Assembly: GCF_021390715.1 (NCBI RefSeq)
Contig: NZ_JAJGWT010000002.1
Coordinates: 1-64,000 of the forward strand
Source of the DNA: Tenacibaculum piscium
GTDB taxonomy: Bacteria > Bacteroidota > Bacteroidia > Flavobacteriales > Flavobacteriaceae
Direction of reading: 5' to 3'
Length of the DNA: 64,000 nucleotides
The translations under genes were made by a program, and so were the position numbers. This document shows, in pieces, positions 26,537-35,172 of this stretch. The notes under the pieces are model-generated. The model did not search any database, had not been told where the DNA came from, and saw nothing but the letters and a program-made list of their open reading frames with translations. Position 1 is the stretch's first letter. Every line of letters starts with the position of its first letter.

Positions 26537-27412
26537 TTATGATTCCTTATTTTTAATTGCTCGCATCAAACCTTCTTGCGCTACCGAAGCCACTAAAACG
26601 CCTTTTCGAGTGTAAATATTACCTCGTGCAAAACCACGAGCACCATGTGAACTAGGACTTTCTATTGAAAACAATAGCCAATCGGAAAAATCAAAATCGC
26701 GGTGAAACCACATCGCATGATCTAAACTCGCCATTTGCGTATTTCCAAAATTGGCAACACTCGCATTCGGATTTAAACAAGCTGTTAATAAATTATAATC
26801 TGAAATATACGTTAAAATTTGCTGTTTAATAGCCAAGCTTAAATTACTTGGAGCATCTTTTAATTTGAACCAAACATCAACTACAGCAGGCAAATCTTTC
26901 CTATCAACAGGATTTATAAGCGTTACAGGTTTAAAATCAATAGGACGCTCAATACTTAAAAAAGCTTTTAATTTTTTAGGTAAAAAATCATTAAACTCAA
27001 CCAACATATCAGACCAACTTAACAATTCTTCAGGCTGTTTTATGTCTTTTTTAATTGGCTTTTGATGCTCATAACCTTCCTCCTTTTTATGAAAAGAACA
27101 CGCTAAAATAAAAATAGTTTTATCATTTTGAGATGCCGTTACTCGCCTTGTAGAAAAACTTCCTCCATCACGAATTACTTGTACATTATAGGTTATTGGC
27201 AGTTCTAGATTTCCTGCTTCTAAAAAATAAGAATGCAAGGAATGTAAAATACGCTCATCAGAAACCGTACGATACGCTGCATTTAAAGACTGTGCTAAAA
27301 CTTGTCCTCCAAAAACAATTGGACTGCCAATATCTTTACTTATTCCGTTGAAATTATTATTTCCGAAATCTTCTAACGTTAATATATTTAATAATTCTTG
27401 CGTATTTTTCAT
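26537..27412 (-). CDS. tesB: Acyl-CoA thioesterase II
   Basis: 291 aa. Double hotdog fold: GSPIVFGGQVLAQSLNAAYR and the N-terminal FLEAGNLELPITY, then the second half with SLDHAMWFHRDFDFSDWLLF, SPSSHGARGFARGNIYTR and VASVAQEGLMR. These match TesB-type enzymes including the catalytic Asp/Gln region. It hydrolyses acyl-CoA to free acid and CoA. Fifteen bp downstream of the acetyltransferase gene, probably the same transcript. Confidence 0.94.
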   Translation of the reverse strand: MKNTQELLNILTLEDFGNNNFNGISKDIGSPIVFGGQVLAQSLNAAYRTVSDERILHSLHSYFLEAGNLELPITYNVQVIRDGGSFSTRRVTASQNDKTIFILACSFHKKEEGYEHQKPIKKDIKQPEELLSWSDMLVEFNDFLPKKLKAFLSIERPIDFKPVTLINPVDRKDLPAVVDVWFKLKDAPSNLSLAIKQQILTYISDYNLLTACLNPNASVANFGNTQMASLDHAMWFHRDFDFSDWLLFSIESPSSHGARGFARGNIYTRKGVLVASVAQEGLMRAIKNKES

Positions 27413-27427
27413 AGTTGTAAATTATCG

Positions 27428-28633
27428 TTAGCTTGATTCTTTGTTTTTAAAAGGAAATCGTTGTGTAAATTCTGTGGGTTGAATTTTTTTCAGAAACAAC
27501 TTTAAAATACAATTTGTAATTGTTTTTTTATGACGTAAATAAATCGTTAAATCTTGCGGAACAGCCCCTACCGAACTTTTAATTTCACTTGCCGTTCGTC
27601 CAAAATTTATACGTGTTACTTGTTCTTTAATTCCTAAAGAAATATAATCGTATAACATTCGTTGATAAATGGCATATTCTTTATTATAATCATAATCGAT
27701 ACCTACAAAATGCGCATCTAAAGAACCATTATTATTAATTCCTGATAAAAAACCAACTAATTTATCTTCCAACCAATAGGCTTTTAAAAAATAGGCATCA
27801 CCTAAATTATCTTTTAACATTTGATAGGTTTGCAAATTGAAATCAGAAAAATTAAAACTCGCTTTGTTAGCTACATTTTGATACAAAAAAGTCATTTCTG
27901 AAAATAATTCAGTAACTCTTTCTGTAGTAATATCTTCAGTTTTTAAAACCGCACTTCGCTTTAAAGCCTTACGAGCTTTTACTCGAAATTTAGTTTTTAA
28001 ATCCGCTAAATAATCATCTAAAGAATGCCAATTTTCAGCGACATGAAACACCATATTCGGAGCAACATTAAAAGGTTTATATCCCTGTTTATCGACACGT
28101 TCAGTTGTTAATAATGTTTTATTTTCAAAATCTTTAATTAAAAAAGCATCAATATTTTTCTGCGGATGTACGCTTGAAAATTCCAAAATTGCTTTGCTTA
28201 CCGCAGCTATAATTTGACTTTCAGATTGAGTTTCTCTTAGGTTCTTTTTGATGAAAATTCCGTGTTGTCCACTAACAAAAACATTACCACAAACCAGTAT
28301 TTTAAACACTTTTTTTGAAGGTAAAAAACCCAATTTTTCGCCCGTACATTGTAGCCAATCTAACGTTGACTGCATTTCATTCTTAATACTATCCAAATGG
28401 AAATCAATAATTTGAAGCGTTACAAAAGCCACAGGTGAATTTTTATCATCAAATAAAATAAGATATGAAAATTGTATTTTTGAATTATTTTGCTGTAAAG
28501 CTTCTAAATACTTCGGATGAAAATAAGTGTTATCGGTACAATTTAATTCCGTCCAAATATCGGTTGATATTTTATGAATAGCCTCAAAATATTGAACAGT
28601 TAAGCTCGGTTTTTTACAAGATAAAATATGCAC
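27428..28633 (-). CDS. GNAT-fold acetyltransferase, FemAB/BioF2-like
   Basis: 401 aa, starting with GTG at 28,633 (no earlier ATG in frame and no later Met before residue 80). The second half shows KTKFRVKARKALKRSAVL, LVGFLSGINNNGSLDAHFVGIDYDYNKEYAIYQRMLYDYI and RINFGRTASEIKSSVGA, the pattern of the peptidoglycan-interpeptide/BioF2-like GNAT domain. An N-terminal GNAT-like half is less clear. It probably transfers an acyl or aminoacyl group; substrate unknown. Co-directional with tesB. Confidence 0.75.
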   Translation of the reverse strand: MHILSCKKPSLTVQYFEAIHKISTDIWTELNCTDNTYFHPKYLEALQQNNSKIQFSYLILFDDKNSPVAFVTLQIIDFHLDSIKNEMQSTLDWLQCTGEKLGFLPSKKVFKILVCGNVFVSGQHGIFIKKNLRETQSESQIIAAVSKAILEFSSVHPQKNIDAFLIKDFENKTLLTTERVDKQGYKPFNVAPNMVFHVAENWHSLDDYLADLKTKFRVKARKALKRSAVLKTEDITTERVTELFSEMTFLYQNVANKASFNFSDFNLQTYQMLKDNLGDAYFLKAYWLEDKLVGFLSGINNNGSLDAHFVGIDYDYNKEYAIYQRMLYDYISLGIKEQVTRINFGRTASEIKSSVGAVPQDLTIYLRHKKTITNCILKLFLKKIQPTEFTQRFPFKNKESS

Positions 28634-28699
28634 AGATTGGGTTCTTTTTGGATGACAAATTACTAAAAGTTTACGGATTTAAAGATTTATAAAAAAGAT

Positions 28700-29659
28700 T
28701 TAAACTACACCATTATTCCAAACAGGCACTTTTAAGAGTTGACTAATTTTCATCATATCACTTAAAATGTAGGTTTTATCACCATGATTTAATAAATTAT
28801 AACGTGTTCCATCTTTAGTAATTAAATTTAATTCGTACGAAAAATAACTTCCTGAAGAGCTACTTCCTGATATGAATTTTTCTAAAACCTGTAAGGCGTG
28901 TACTTACTGAAATGTTAATAATTCTGCTCCTACAATTATTTTTCTTTTTCGGGTATATATATATACTTTGGGCGAAAACATAAATAATAAAATAACTCCT
29001 ACAATTAAGAAAACACCGCCTGATGTAAAAAACAATTTTCCCCCTTTCATAAAAGTAAGCGGAATATCAGAAGTTTGATAATATTCGTAAAATGAAACAG
29101 CGACATAATTTAATCCTATCAAGAAAAAACTCCACGCAAAAACTTTGGTAAACGAACTTCCTGTTATTTTATAACCTTGTGGTGTTTTTTTAAAGGTTTC
29201 ACTCGCGAAATTGCTTCCTGAACTTTCTAAAGCGTTCCATGAAATTTTCTGCCCTATTTCATCGGCATTAAAATCATCAAAATTAAAATCGATTTGTTTG
29301 TTTTTAGAGGATGTTTTTTTTCTATTAGAAAGATAACTTGTTACTAGCATACCGATTCCCATAAATACTAAAACAAGTAACATTCCGCCTGTTTTATAAT
29401 ATAGAAATTTTTGTTTTCCATACACTTTTTGATGAACAGCAACTGTAATTTCTAGTTTTTTAAGTAAATGTGTGCCTTTTCGATTTAGTTTTTTGGCGTG
29501 TTTTAAAGAGTCTAAAGTGTGGATATCATTTTGAAGATTTATTTGATTATTGTTATATCTTTCATATTGCTTTTGAATTTGCGGTACAAATACAAAATAA
29601 ATCATTCCAATAGGAATCAATAAAAAAAGCCACGAACTCTTGAAAGGTAATTTTTGCAT
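28700..29659 (-). pseudogene. Membrane protein gene interrupted by a single in-frame stop
   Basis: The first part (29,659 to the stop at 28,904-28,906) encodes 251 aa. It has a TM helix at 12-28, a coiled segment, TM helices near 88-110 and 178-200, and a last hydrophobic strand before VYIYTRKRKIIVGAELLTFQ. After the TAA the same frame continues for 67 codons (VHALQVLEKFISG, SYELNLITKDGTRYNLLNHG, LLKVPVWNNG) to the next stop at 28,700. The tail reads like the natural end of the PH-like C-terminal domain, so the TAA looks like a recent nonsense mutation (or a sequencing error). Function of the intact protein is unknown. Confidence 0.8.
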
Positions 29660-29700
29660 TTACTATTTTTTAGTACAAGTTATTAATAATTAAAACTATA

Positions 29701-29735
29701 AATTCTGACAAACAAACGGGTTATTTATCAGAATT
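29701..29735 (-). terminator. Weak hairpin after the lipoprotein gene
   Basis: AATTCTGA (29,701-29,708) and TCAGAATT (29,728-29,735) form an 8-bp stem with a 19-nt loop, 24-58 nt beyond the stop of the gene ending at 29,759. It could weaken read-through into the broken membrane-protein gene. No T-run follows, so the call is soft. Confidence 0.35.
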
Positions 29736-29758
29736 TAAATTAGAAAACAAACGCTAAG

Positions 29759-30379
29759 TTAGTCTAAAACAACTAGTTTAATTGCGTGATATCCGTCAGA
29801 TTGTACGCCGATTAACCCTGAAACTGTTGTCCCTTTTTTAATGGTGGTATTGGTAATATTATAGTCGAATAACTCTTTTTTAAATTTTTTATTTGCCGAA
29901 TTTGCAGCAATCATATTTCCTCCTGCTATTCCTGGTCCTACAATTAAACCAACAGGTGTTGAGCTTGTTTCTTCATGATAACCATTACTAGAGTCAGTGG
30001 TGTAAAATTTTAATGGTGTTAATAATAAATACCATAAGTAAGAAGCAACGCTTTGTTTTAATGATTTAAAAACCATTTCATTTTCCATAATATATAAACC
30101 TGCGCCATCGTCGTAGGTTAATTTTAAATCTTTACCAAAAACAACATCTTTATCAGAATTATTAGTCAATTTAACTGCAATTAACCGAATACCTTTTGAA
30201 AGTTCTTTTTTATGATATTTTTTTTTCAATAACTCGTATTTATATTCAAGAATAACCCCTTTATCGGTACTTTTTGATACATAATTAAGCGTTTCAGGGT
30301 TAATCGTCTTATAACCAGAAGCACAGCTTGTTGCTAAAAACAGTAGTACTAAAAGAGAAATTGTTTTAAATAAATTCAT
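29759..30379 (-). CDS. Lipoprotein of unknown function
   Basis: 206 aa, lipobox LATSCASG (Cys19). The body is beta-rich (GVILEYKYELLKKKYHKKEL, IRLIAVKLTNNSDKDVVFG), with a hydrophobic stretch near 112-122 and a glycine-rich GLIVGPGIAGGNMIAANS near 148-165 that may insert in or lie on the membrane. The closing VSGLIGVQSDGYHAIKLVV is typical of small Bacteroidota beta-sandwich lipoproteins. Not recognised. A promoter (TTG 30,424-30,426, 18 nt, TATTTTTG 30,398-30,405) precedes it and overlaps the leuS terminator. Confidence 0.75.
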   Translation of the reverse strand: MNLFKTISLLVLLFLATSCASGYKTINPETLNYVSKSTDKGVILEYKYELLKKKYHKKELSKGIRLIAVKLTNNSDKDVVFGKDLKLTYDDGAGLYIMENEMVFKSLKQSVASYLWYLLLTPLKFYTTDSSNGYHEETSSTPVGLIVGPGIAGGNMIAANSANKKFKKELFDYNITNTTIKKGTTVSGLIGVQSDGYHAIKLVVLD

Positions 30380-30397
30380 TCTTTATATTTTTAAAAT

Positions 30398-30426
30398 CAA
30401 AAATAGCTTAAAAAATAAAACCACAA
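30398..30426 (-). promoter_or_regulatory. Promoter of the lipoprotein gene at 29,759-30,379
   Basis: Minus strand TTG (30,424-30,426), 18 nt, TATTTTTG (30,398-30,405), with the start codon about 20 nt further on. It overlaps the leuS terminator stem, so the two genes are separated by a very compact terminator-promoter junction. Confidence 0.5.
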
Positions 30427-30444
30427 ACAATTAATTGTTTGTGG
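30421..30444 (-). terminator. Terminator of leuS
   Basis: Perfect 24-nt palindrome (CCACAAACAATT and its complement), flanked by GCCTTT-like and A/T-rich sequence, 39 nt past the leuS stop codon. Confidence 0.75.
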
Positions 30445-30482
30445 CTTTATATAAAAAATTTAGTTACTTATTTATAAGGTAA

Positions 30483-33400
30483 TTACCCTACAAGATTAAT
30501 TATTTTTCCAGGAACAATAATTATCTTTTTAGGAGCTTCTCCTTTTAATTGCGCAATTGTACGCTCGTCTGCTAATACAATTTTCTCTATTTCTTCTTTC
30601 GATAAGTCTAATGCTAATTCTAAAGTAAAACGCATTTTTCCGTTAAAAGAAACTGGGTAGTTTTTTGAACTTTCTACTAAATAAGAAGCATCAAATTCAG
30701 GGAAATCAACGGTAGAAATTGAACCTTCATGCCCTAATTGACTCCATAATTCTTCTGCAATATGTGGTGCATACGGAGAAATTAATGTTAATATTGGTTC
30801 TAAAATCGCACGTTTATTACATTTTAAAGCAGTTAATTCATTTACCGCAATCATAAAAGTAGAAACCGAAGTGTTAAAAGAGAAATTCTCTATATCTTCT
30901 GCTACTTTTTTAATGGTTTTATGTAAAATTTTAAATTCTTCTTTGGTTGGTTCTTCTTCAGTTATAATAACTCCTTCTTCGCCAACATATAATTTCCATA
31001 ATTTCTTTAAGAAAGAATATACTCCTGAAATACCTGAAGTTTTCCAAGGTTTAGTTTGTTCTAAAGGACCTAAAAACATTTCAAATAAACGCAATGCATC
31101 TGCTCCAAATTCTTCACAAATTAAATCAGGATTTACAACATTGTATTTCGATTTTGACATTTTTTCAACCTCTCTGTAACACACAAATTGATTGTCTCTT
31201 CCGAAAACAAACTCAGCAGTTTCAAATTCTGATCTCCAAGCTTTTAATTTATCAATATTTACATTGATATCGCCTTCTAAAGTACTTACACAAATATGAA
31301 TTGGTCTGTACGTTAAAGATTCTTCAGTTTCTTCTGTTAAACCTGCTTCTACTAATTTTTTATGTAATCGAGAACCTAATTTATCATCAGCTTCAGTATC
31401 TTCTATTTGATTTTCTCCTTGGAAATAATCAGATGAAACATATAAATTATGTTTTTTACCATCAAACAATGCTTCGTAAACAAGTGCTGATGTTCCTAAA
31501 ATCATTCCTTGATTGATTAATTTTTTAGCAAACTCATCAACAGGTAAAGCGCCTTTATCGAACAAGAATTTTTGCCAAAAACGAGCATATAATAAATGTC
31601 CTGTTGCATGTTCAGAACCTCCAATATATAAATCGATTTCTTTCCAGTAATCAGCCGCTTCTTTGCTTACAAATTCTCCATCGTTTGTAGCATCCATATA
31701 ACGGTTAAAATACCAAGAACTTCCTGCCCAACCTGGCATTGTGTTTAATTCTAGATTAAAAATAGTTTCGTTATTAATTAAATCATTAGCAACTACTTCA
31801 TTTTTTTCAGTATCCCAAGCCCAAGCTTCAGCATTTCCTAAAGGTGGTTTTCCATCTTCGGTTGGCAAATATTTTTCAACCTCTGGTAAAACAATTGGCA
31901 AGTATTTTGCGTCAATCATTTGTGGCATTCCATCTTTATAAAAAACTGGAAAAGGCTCTCCCCAATAACGCTGACGACTAAATACAGCGTCACGTAAACG
32001 GTAGTTTATTTTTCCAAAACCGAAACCTTGCTTTTCCATTTCATAGATAGCTAATTTCATGGCTTTTTTATATGATAAACCATCTAAGAAATCAGAATTT
32101 GCAATTTTAGTTCCTTCTTTATCAGCATGTGCATTTTCAGAAATATCAACATCAGCAAAAATATTAGGAATTGCTAATCCGAAGTTTTTTGCAAAATCAT
32201 AATCACGTTGATCACCACAAGGAACTGCCATAACTGCACCTGTTCCGTAGTTTGCTAATACGTAATCACCAATCCAAATTGGCACTTGTTTTCCCGTAAA
32301 TGGGTGTAAAGCATACGCTCCTGTAAATACTCCTGAAATAGTTTTTACATCTGCCATTCTATCTCTTTCAGAACGCTTTGCCGTTGCTTTGATATAAGCA
32401 TAAACAGCTTTCTTTTGAGATTCACTTGTAATTTTAGCTACTAACTCATGTTCTGGAGCTAGTGTCATAAAAGATACTCCGTAAATAGTATCAGGTCTTG
32501 TGGTAAAAACGTCTATTACATAATCGTTTTGTACTACTGTTTCTGCTACCTCAACTGTTGATTTCTCAAGAGGTTTTGCAAATTGAATGGTATTGTTAAT
32601 TTTAGAAACAACACCTAAAACATTTTCTAAAACCTCTTCATTTGTAAAACGAACTATATGAAGTCCTTCGTTTGTAAAATAAGTAGTTCTTGCCGCTTCA
32701 TCTTCTTTTCCAGAAAATTCAACTACAATGTTTTTTGCTAAACATACATAATCTACTAAAAACGTACCGATAGTATATTTTTTTCTAAATTTTGATGCTC
32801 CTTTTTTATTTTTTAACTCATTCCAAAGTACCTCTTCAGCCTTTGATAAGTTTAAACGCATTTCTTTTAATGCCTCTAATTCTTTGAATGATAATTTTAC
32901 ACCTTCTTCAACTTCTAAAGCATCAACTTTAAAAGTTACCATTGCTCCTTGGCTTCTTCCAATCCAATTTGTTTGGCTATCTTTTAAAGGTTGTGGCCAA
33001 TCGATGTTTTCTAAACCATCTAATAAACGTTGTGAATATGCTGAAATTCGCATAGACCATTGTGTCATTTTCTTACGAATTACAGGATGCGCTCCACGTT
33101 CTGATACACCGTTTATAATTTCATCATTTGCCAATACCGTTCCTAATCCTGGACACCAGTTTACTTCGGTATCAGATAAATAAGTTAAACGATATTGTAA
33201 TAAAACAGCTTCTTTTTCTTTATCAGAAAAACCATTCCAATCATCCGCAGAAAAAACAGCGATATCTTCTTCTGATACAGCATTTACAGATGCATTTCCT
33301 GCTGTTTCAAATACTGAAACTAAAGTTGAAACATCTTCTGCTTTATCTGAATCTTTATTATACCAAGAATTAAATAATTGGATAAAAATCCACTGTGTCC

Positions 33401-33800
33401 ATTTATAATATTCAGGGCTAGAAGTTCTCACCTCACGAGACCAATCGAAAGAAAAACCAATAGTATCTAACTGACGACGGTACGTATTAATGTTTGTTTC
33501 TGTAGTAATTGCTGGATGCTGACCTGTTTGAATTGCATATTGTTCTGCTGGTAAACCAAAAGAATCATATCCTTGCGGATGCAATACGTTAAATCCTTTA
33601 TGACGCTTATAACGTGCATAAATATCAGATGCAATATATCCTAAAGGATGCCCAACATGTAAACCCGCTCCTGAAGGATAAGGAAACATATCTAACACAT
33701 AATATTTAGGTTTCTCTGATTCATTACTGGCTTTAAACGTTTGGTTATCTGCCCAAAACTGTTGCCATTTCTTTTCTATCTCTTGATGATTATATTGCAT
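30483..33800 (-). CDS. leuS: Leucyl-tRNA synthetase with an in-frame DUF559 endonuclease-like domain
   Basis: 1,105 aa from the ATG at 33,800; an alternative TTG eight codons earlier lies inside the -7 box TAAATTTG (33,822-33,829) and is rejected. Class Ia motifs are intact: HVGH (48-51) and KMSKS (880-884). The editing (CP1) domain carries TTRPDTIYG and the C-terminal anticodon-binding domain is present. Unusually, residues about 314-407 are a DUF559 domain (NLSKAEEVLWNELKNKK, FRKKYTIGTFLVDYVC, NIVVEFSG, GLHIVRFTNEEVLENV). It lies between the strand GRSQGAMVTFKVD and the strand leading into TTRPDTIYG. This accounts for most of the excess over other Bacteroidota LeuRS (about 930-940 aa as remembered). 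A second extra region before KMSKS is normal for the phylum. It charges tRNA-Leu. Confidence 0.96.
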   Translation of the reverse strand: MQYNHQEIEKKWQQFWADNQTFKASNESEKPKYYVLDMFPYPSGAGLHVGHPLGYIASDIYARYKRHKGFNVLHPQGYDSFGLPAEQYAIQTGQHPAITTETNINTYRRQLDTIGFSFDWSREVRTSSPEYYKWTQWIFIQLFNSWYNKDSDKAEDVSTLVSVFETAGNASVNAVSEEDIAVFSADDWNGFSDKEKEAVLLQYRLTYLSDTEVNWCPGLGTVLANDEIINGVSERGAHPVIRKKMTQWSMRISAYSQRLLDGLENIDWPQPLKDSQTNWIGRSQGAMVTFKVDALEVEEGVKLSFKELEALKEMRLNLSKAEEVLWNELKNKKGASKFRKKYTIGTFLVDYVCLAKNIVVEFSGKEDEAARTTYFTNEGLHIVRFTNEEVLENVLGVVSKINNTIQFAKPLEKSTVEVAETVVQNDYVIDVFTTRPDTIYGVSFMTLAPEHELVAKITSESQKKAVYAYIKATAKRSERDRMADVKTISGVFTGAYALHPFTGKQVPIWIGDYVLANYGTGAVMAVPCGDQRDYDFAKNFGLAIPNIFADVDISENAHADKEGTKIANSDFLDGLSYKKAMKLAIYEMEKQGFGFGKINYRLRDAVFSRQRYWGEPFPVFYKDGMPQMIDAKYLPIVLPEVEKYLPTEDGKPPLGNAEAWAWDTEKNEVVANDLINNETIFNLELNTMPGWAGSSWYFNRYMDATNDGEFVSKEAADYWKEIDLYIGGSEHATGHLLYARFWQKFLFDKGALPVDEFAKKLINQGMILGTSALVYEALFDGKKHNLYVSSDYFQGENQIEDTEADDKLGSRLHKKLVEAGLTEETEESLTYRPIHICVSTLEGDINVNIDKLKAWRSEFETAEFVFGRDNQFVCYREVEKMSKSKYNVVNPDLICEEFGADALRLFEMFLGPLEQTKPWKTSGISGVYSFLKKLWKLYVGEEGVIITEEEPTKEEFKILHKTIKKVAEDIENFSFNTSVSTFMIAVNELTALKCNKRAILEPILTLISPYAPHIAEELWSQLGHEGSISTVDFPEFDASYLVESSKNYPVSFNGKMRFTLELALDLSKEEIEKIVLADERTIAQLKGEAPKKIIIVPGKIINLVG
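32580..32861 (-). other. DUF559 (Vsr-like fold) guest domain inside leuS
   Basis: This 282-bp segment encodes 94 residues inserted in frame in the CP1 region. DUF559 landmarks are present: an acidic residue in KAEEVLW, the FR-K-Y-IG-F-VDYVC motif with the core Asp, the VVE strand, and the closing R-T-YF-NEGLHIVRFTNEEVLENV helix-strand-helix. The position that normally reads E-V-D-G-x-x-H reads E-F-S-G-K-E-D, so one acidic residue and the His of the usual site are missing; nuclease activity may be lost. No intein splice motifs (N-terminal Cys/Ser block, C-terminal HN) flank it, so it must stay in the mature enzyme. Confidence 0.85.
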
Positions 33801-33890
33801 TGTATTTCGTTTAAGAAGCGACAAATTTACGTTTATTTTAAATACTATATTTGTTTATTTTTTATTAGCAAAAATCTTCTTAAATAAATA

Positions 33891-33930
33891 CAAATAGGTT
33901 TAAAAATCAATTGATTTTTAAACCTATTTG
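33891..33930 (-). terminator. Terminator of the DUF2911 gene (perfect 40-bp palindrome)
   Basis: A perfect palindrome with 20-nt arms (CAAATAGGTTTAAAAATCAA and its complement), 22 nt after the stop codon of the gene ending at 33,952. It is A/T-rich and would form a long stem in RNA. It also separates that gene from the leuS promoter. Confidence 0.7.
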
Positions 33931-33951
33931 TAGAAATTAAATATAAAAAAA

Positions 33952-34494
33952 TTATGCTTTTACAGGAACCTCAACTATTGTTGTTCCCCATCCTAAATAC
34001 ATATTAAAATCAGTATCTTTTCCATCAAAGGCAATAGAAAATACTTCTGTTTTTTTAGTCGCTTTAGAAACCGTTGCTTGTACACGTACCACATCTTCCG
34101 ATTCACTATAAAGATAAGAACCCCATACATTTTTAGCGGTGCTTAAAATTACCGTCCATTCTTTATCTCCAGGAATGGTAAATAATGTGTAAGTACCTGC
34201 TTTAACTTCTTTTCCTCCAAAATTAGCATCTTTATAAAATGTAATTTCGGCAGCTTCGTTAGCACCTGTTCTCCATACTTTTTCATTGGGTGCTAATTTA
34301 GAAACGGCTCTTCCCTTTAATTGCGGACGACTATAAATTACTTTTACCAACTTATCTGAAATTCGATAACTACTAGGATATGCCGCCGCATCCATCGGAC
34401 TTTTATCTAATCCTGCAAAACTTTGTGCTTTTACTTGATTAGAAAATAATATTGTTAGCATTAAAACAGCTATTACTAAGAGACTTTTTTTCAT
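33952..34494 (-). CDS. DUF2911 domain protein, secreted
   Basis: 180 aa, signal peptide ending NQVKAQS (about residue 24). The DUF2911 family pattern is clear: IYSRPQLKGRAVS, LAPNEKVWRTGANEAAEITFYKDANFGGKEVKAGTYTLFTIPG, WTVILSTAKNVWGSY and DFNMYLGWGTTIVEVPV. A periplasmic or outer-membrane-associated beta-sandwich protein of unknown biochemical function. Single gene with its own terminator; a -7-like box TAATTTTG is at 34,536-34,543 on the minus strand. Confidence 0.88.
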   Translation of the reverse strand: MKKSLLVIAVLMLTILFSNQVKAQSFAGLDKSPMDAAAYPSSYRISDKLVKVIYSRPQLKGRAVSKLAPNEKVWRTGANEAAEITFYKDANFGGKEVKAGTYTLFTIPGDKEWTVILSTAKNVWGSYLYSESEDVVRVQATVSKATKKTEVFSIAFDGKDTDFNMYLGWGTTIVEVPVKA

Positions 34495-34665
34495 TCTAAA
34501 TTATTTTTAAATTGCTATTATTACTATTTGGTCTTCAAAATTACGAATCCTTACAGAAAAAAAACCTTAATAATTACCTATACTTATGTTAAATTTAAAA
34601 CAGTATTAATCAATTTTTATTCTTTTAGATATTCTTATTTTTGACTAGGAAATATTATTAAGTTT

Positions 34666-35172
34666 ATGACGTACCTCTACTATATAAAAAAGAGTATATT
34701 AGTTAGTTTATTTATATCAACAAGTACTATAACAAGCTGTAAAACAACTGAAAAAGAAAACAAATCAAACGAATATAACAAAGCATATACAACAAAAAAA
34801 TATATCGACTTATATGGAAATACCATAAATATAAGTGATTATAAAGGTAAAAAAGTAGTATTAAATTTTTGGGCAACTTGGTGTAAAAACTGTAGAAGTG
34901 AAATTATGTTATTTTCCCAAAATAAAGCCTTTTTTGAAAAAGAAAACTACATTCTTCTTTTTGTTTCGGATCAAAGTATAGAGGAAATTAAAAATTTTAA
35001 AGAAAAAAATAATCTTAAATTAAAATTTATTAAATATAAAGAAAACCTTATTAATTTAAAAATTTACTCACTACCCACTACTTTTATATATAATGAAAAA
35101 GGTATAGAAGTTTCTAAAAACATAGGTGTTTTAGATTTAAAAAAACTTAAAAATACACACTCAAATAAATGA
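34666..35172 (+). CDS. TlpA-like thioredoxin-fold lipoprotein
   Basis: 168 aa. Lipobox TITSCK (Cys25). Thioredoxin fold with LNFWATWCKNCRSE (active site Cys73-x-x-Cys76) and the cis-proline segment YSLPTTFIYNEKG. It reduces or exchanges periplasmic disulfides, often for metal or cytochrome proteins. It overlaps the next gene by 4 bp (ATGA), so they are coupled. A TATTTTTG -7 box is at 34,636-34,643. The partner's Cys cluster (CSCC) is a natural substrate candidate; that is inference. Confidence 0.9.
   Translation: MTYLYYIKKSILVSLFISTSTITSCKTTEKENKSNEYNKAYTTKKYIDLYGNTINISDYKGKKVVLNFWATWCKNCRSEIMLFSQNKAFFEKENYILLFVSDQSIEEIKNFKEKNNLKLKFIKYKENLINLKIYSLPTTFIYNEKGIEVSKNIGVLDLKKLKNTHSNK

Noticed and set aside
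31140..31560. Second extra segment of LeuRS (before KMSKS) as a novel insertion
   Set aside because: The stretch with YRPIHICVSTLEGDINVNIDK and FVCYREVEKMSKS corresponds to an insertion normal for Bacteroidota LeuRS.
32580..32861. Intein inside leuS
   Set aside because: No N-terminal Cys/Ser splice block and no C-terminal HN-Cys/Ser/Thr motif. At 94 residues it is too short for an intein with an endonuclease, and it matches the DUF559 pattern instead.
33800..33824. TTG start of leuS at 33,824
   Set aside because: It overlaps the -7 promoter element TAAATTTG, so it would not be transcribed. The ATG at 33,800 gives the family start MQYNHQEIEKKW.
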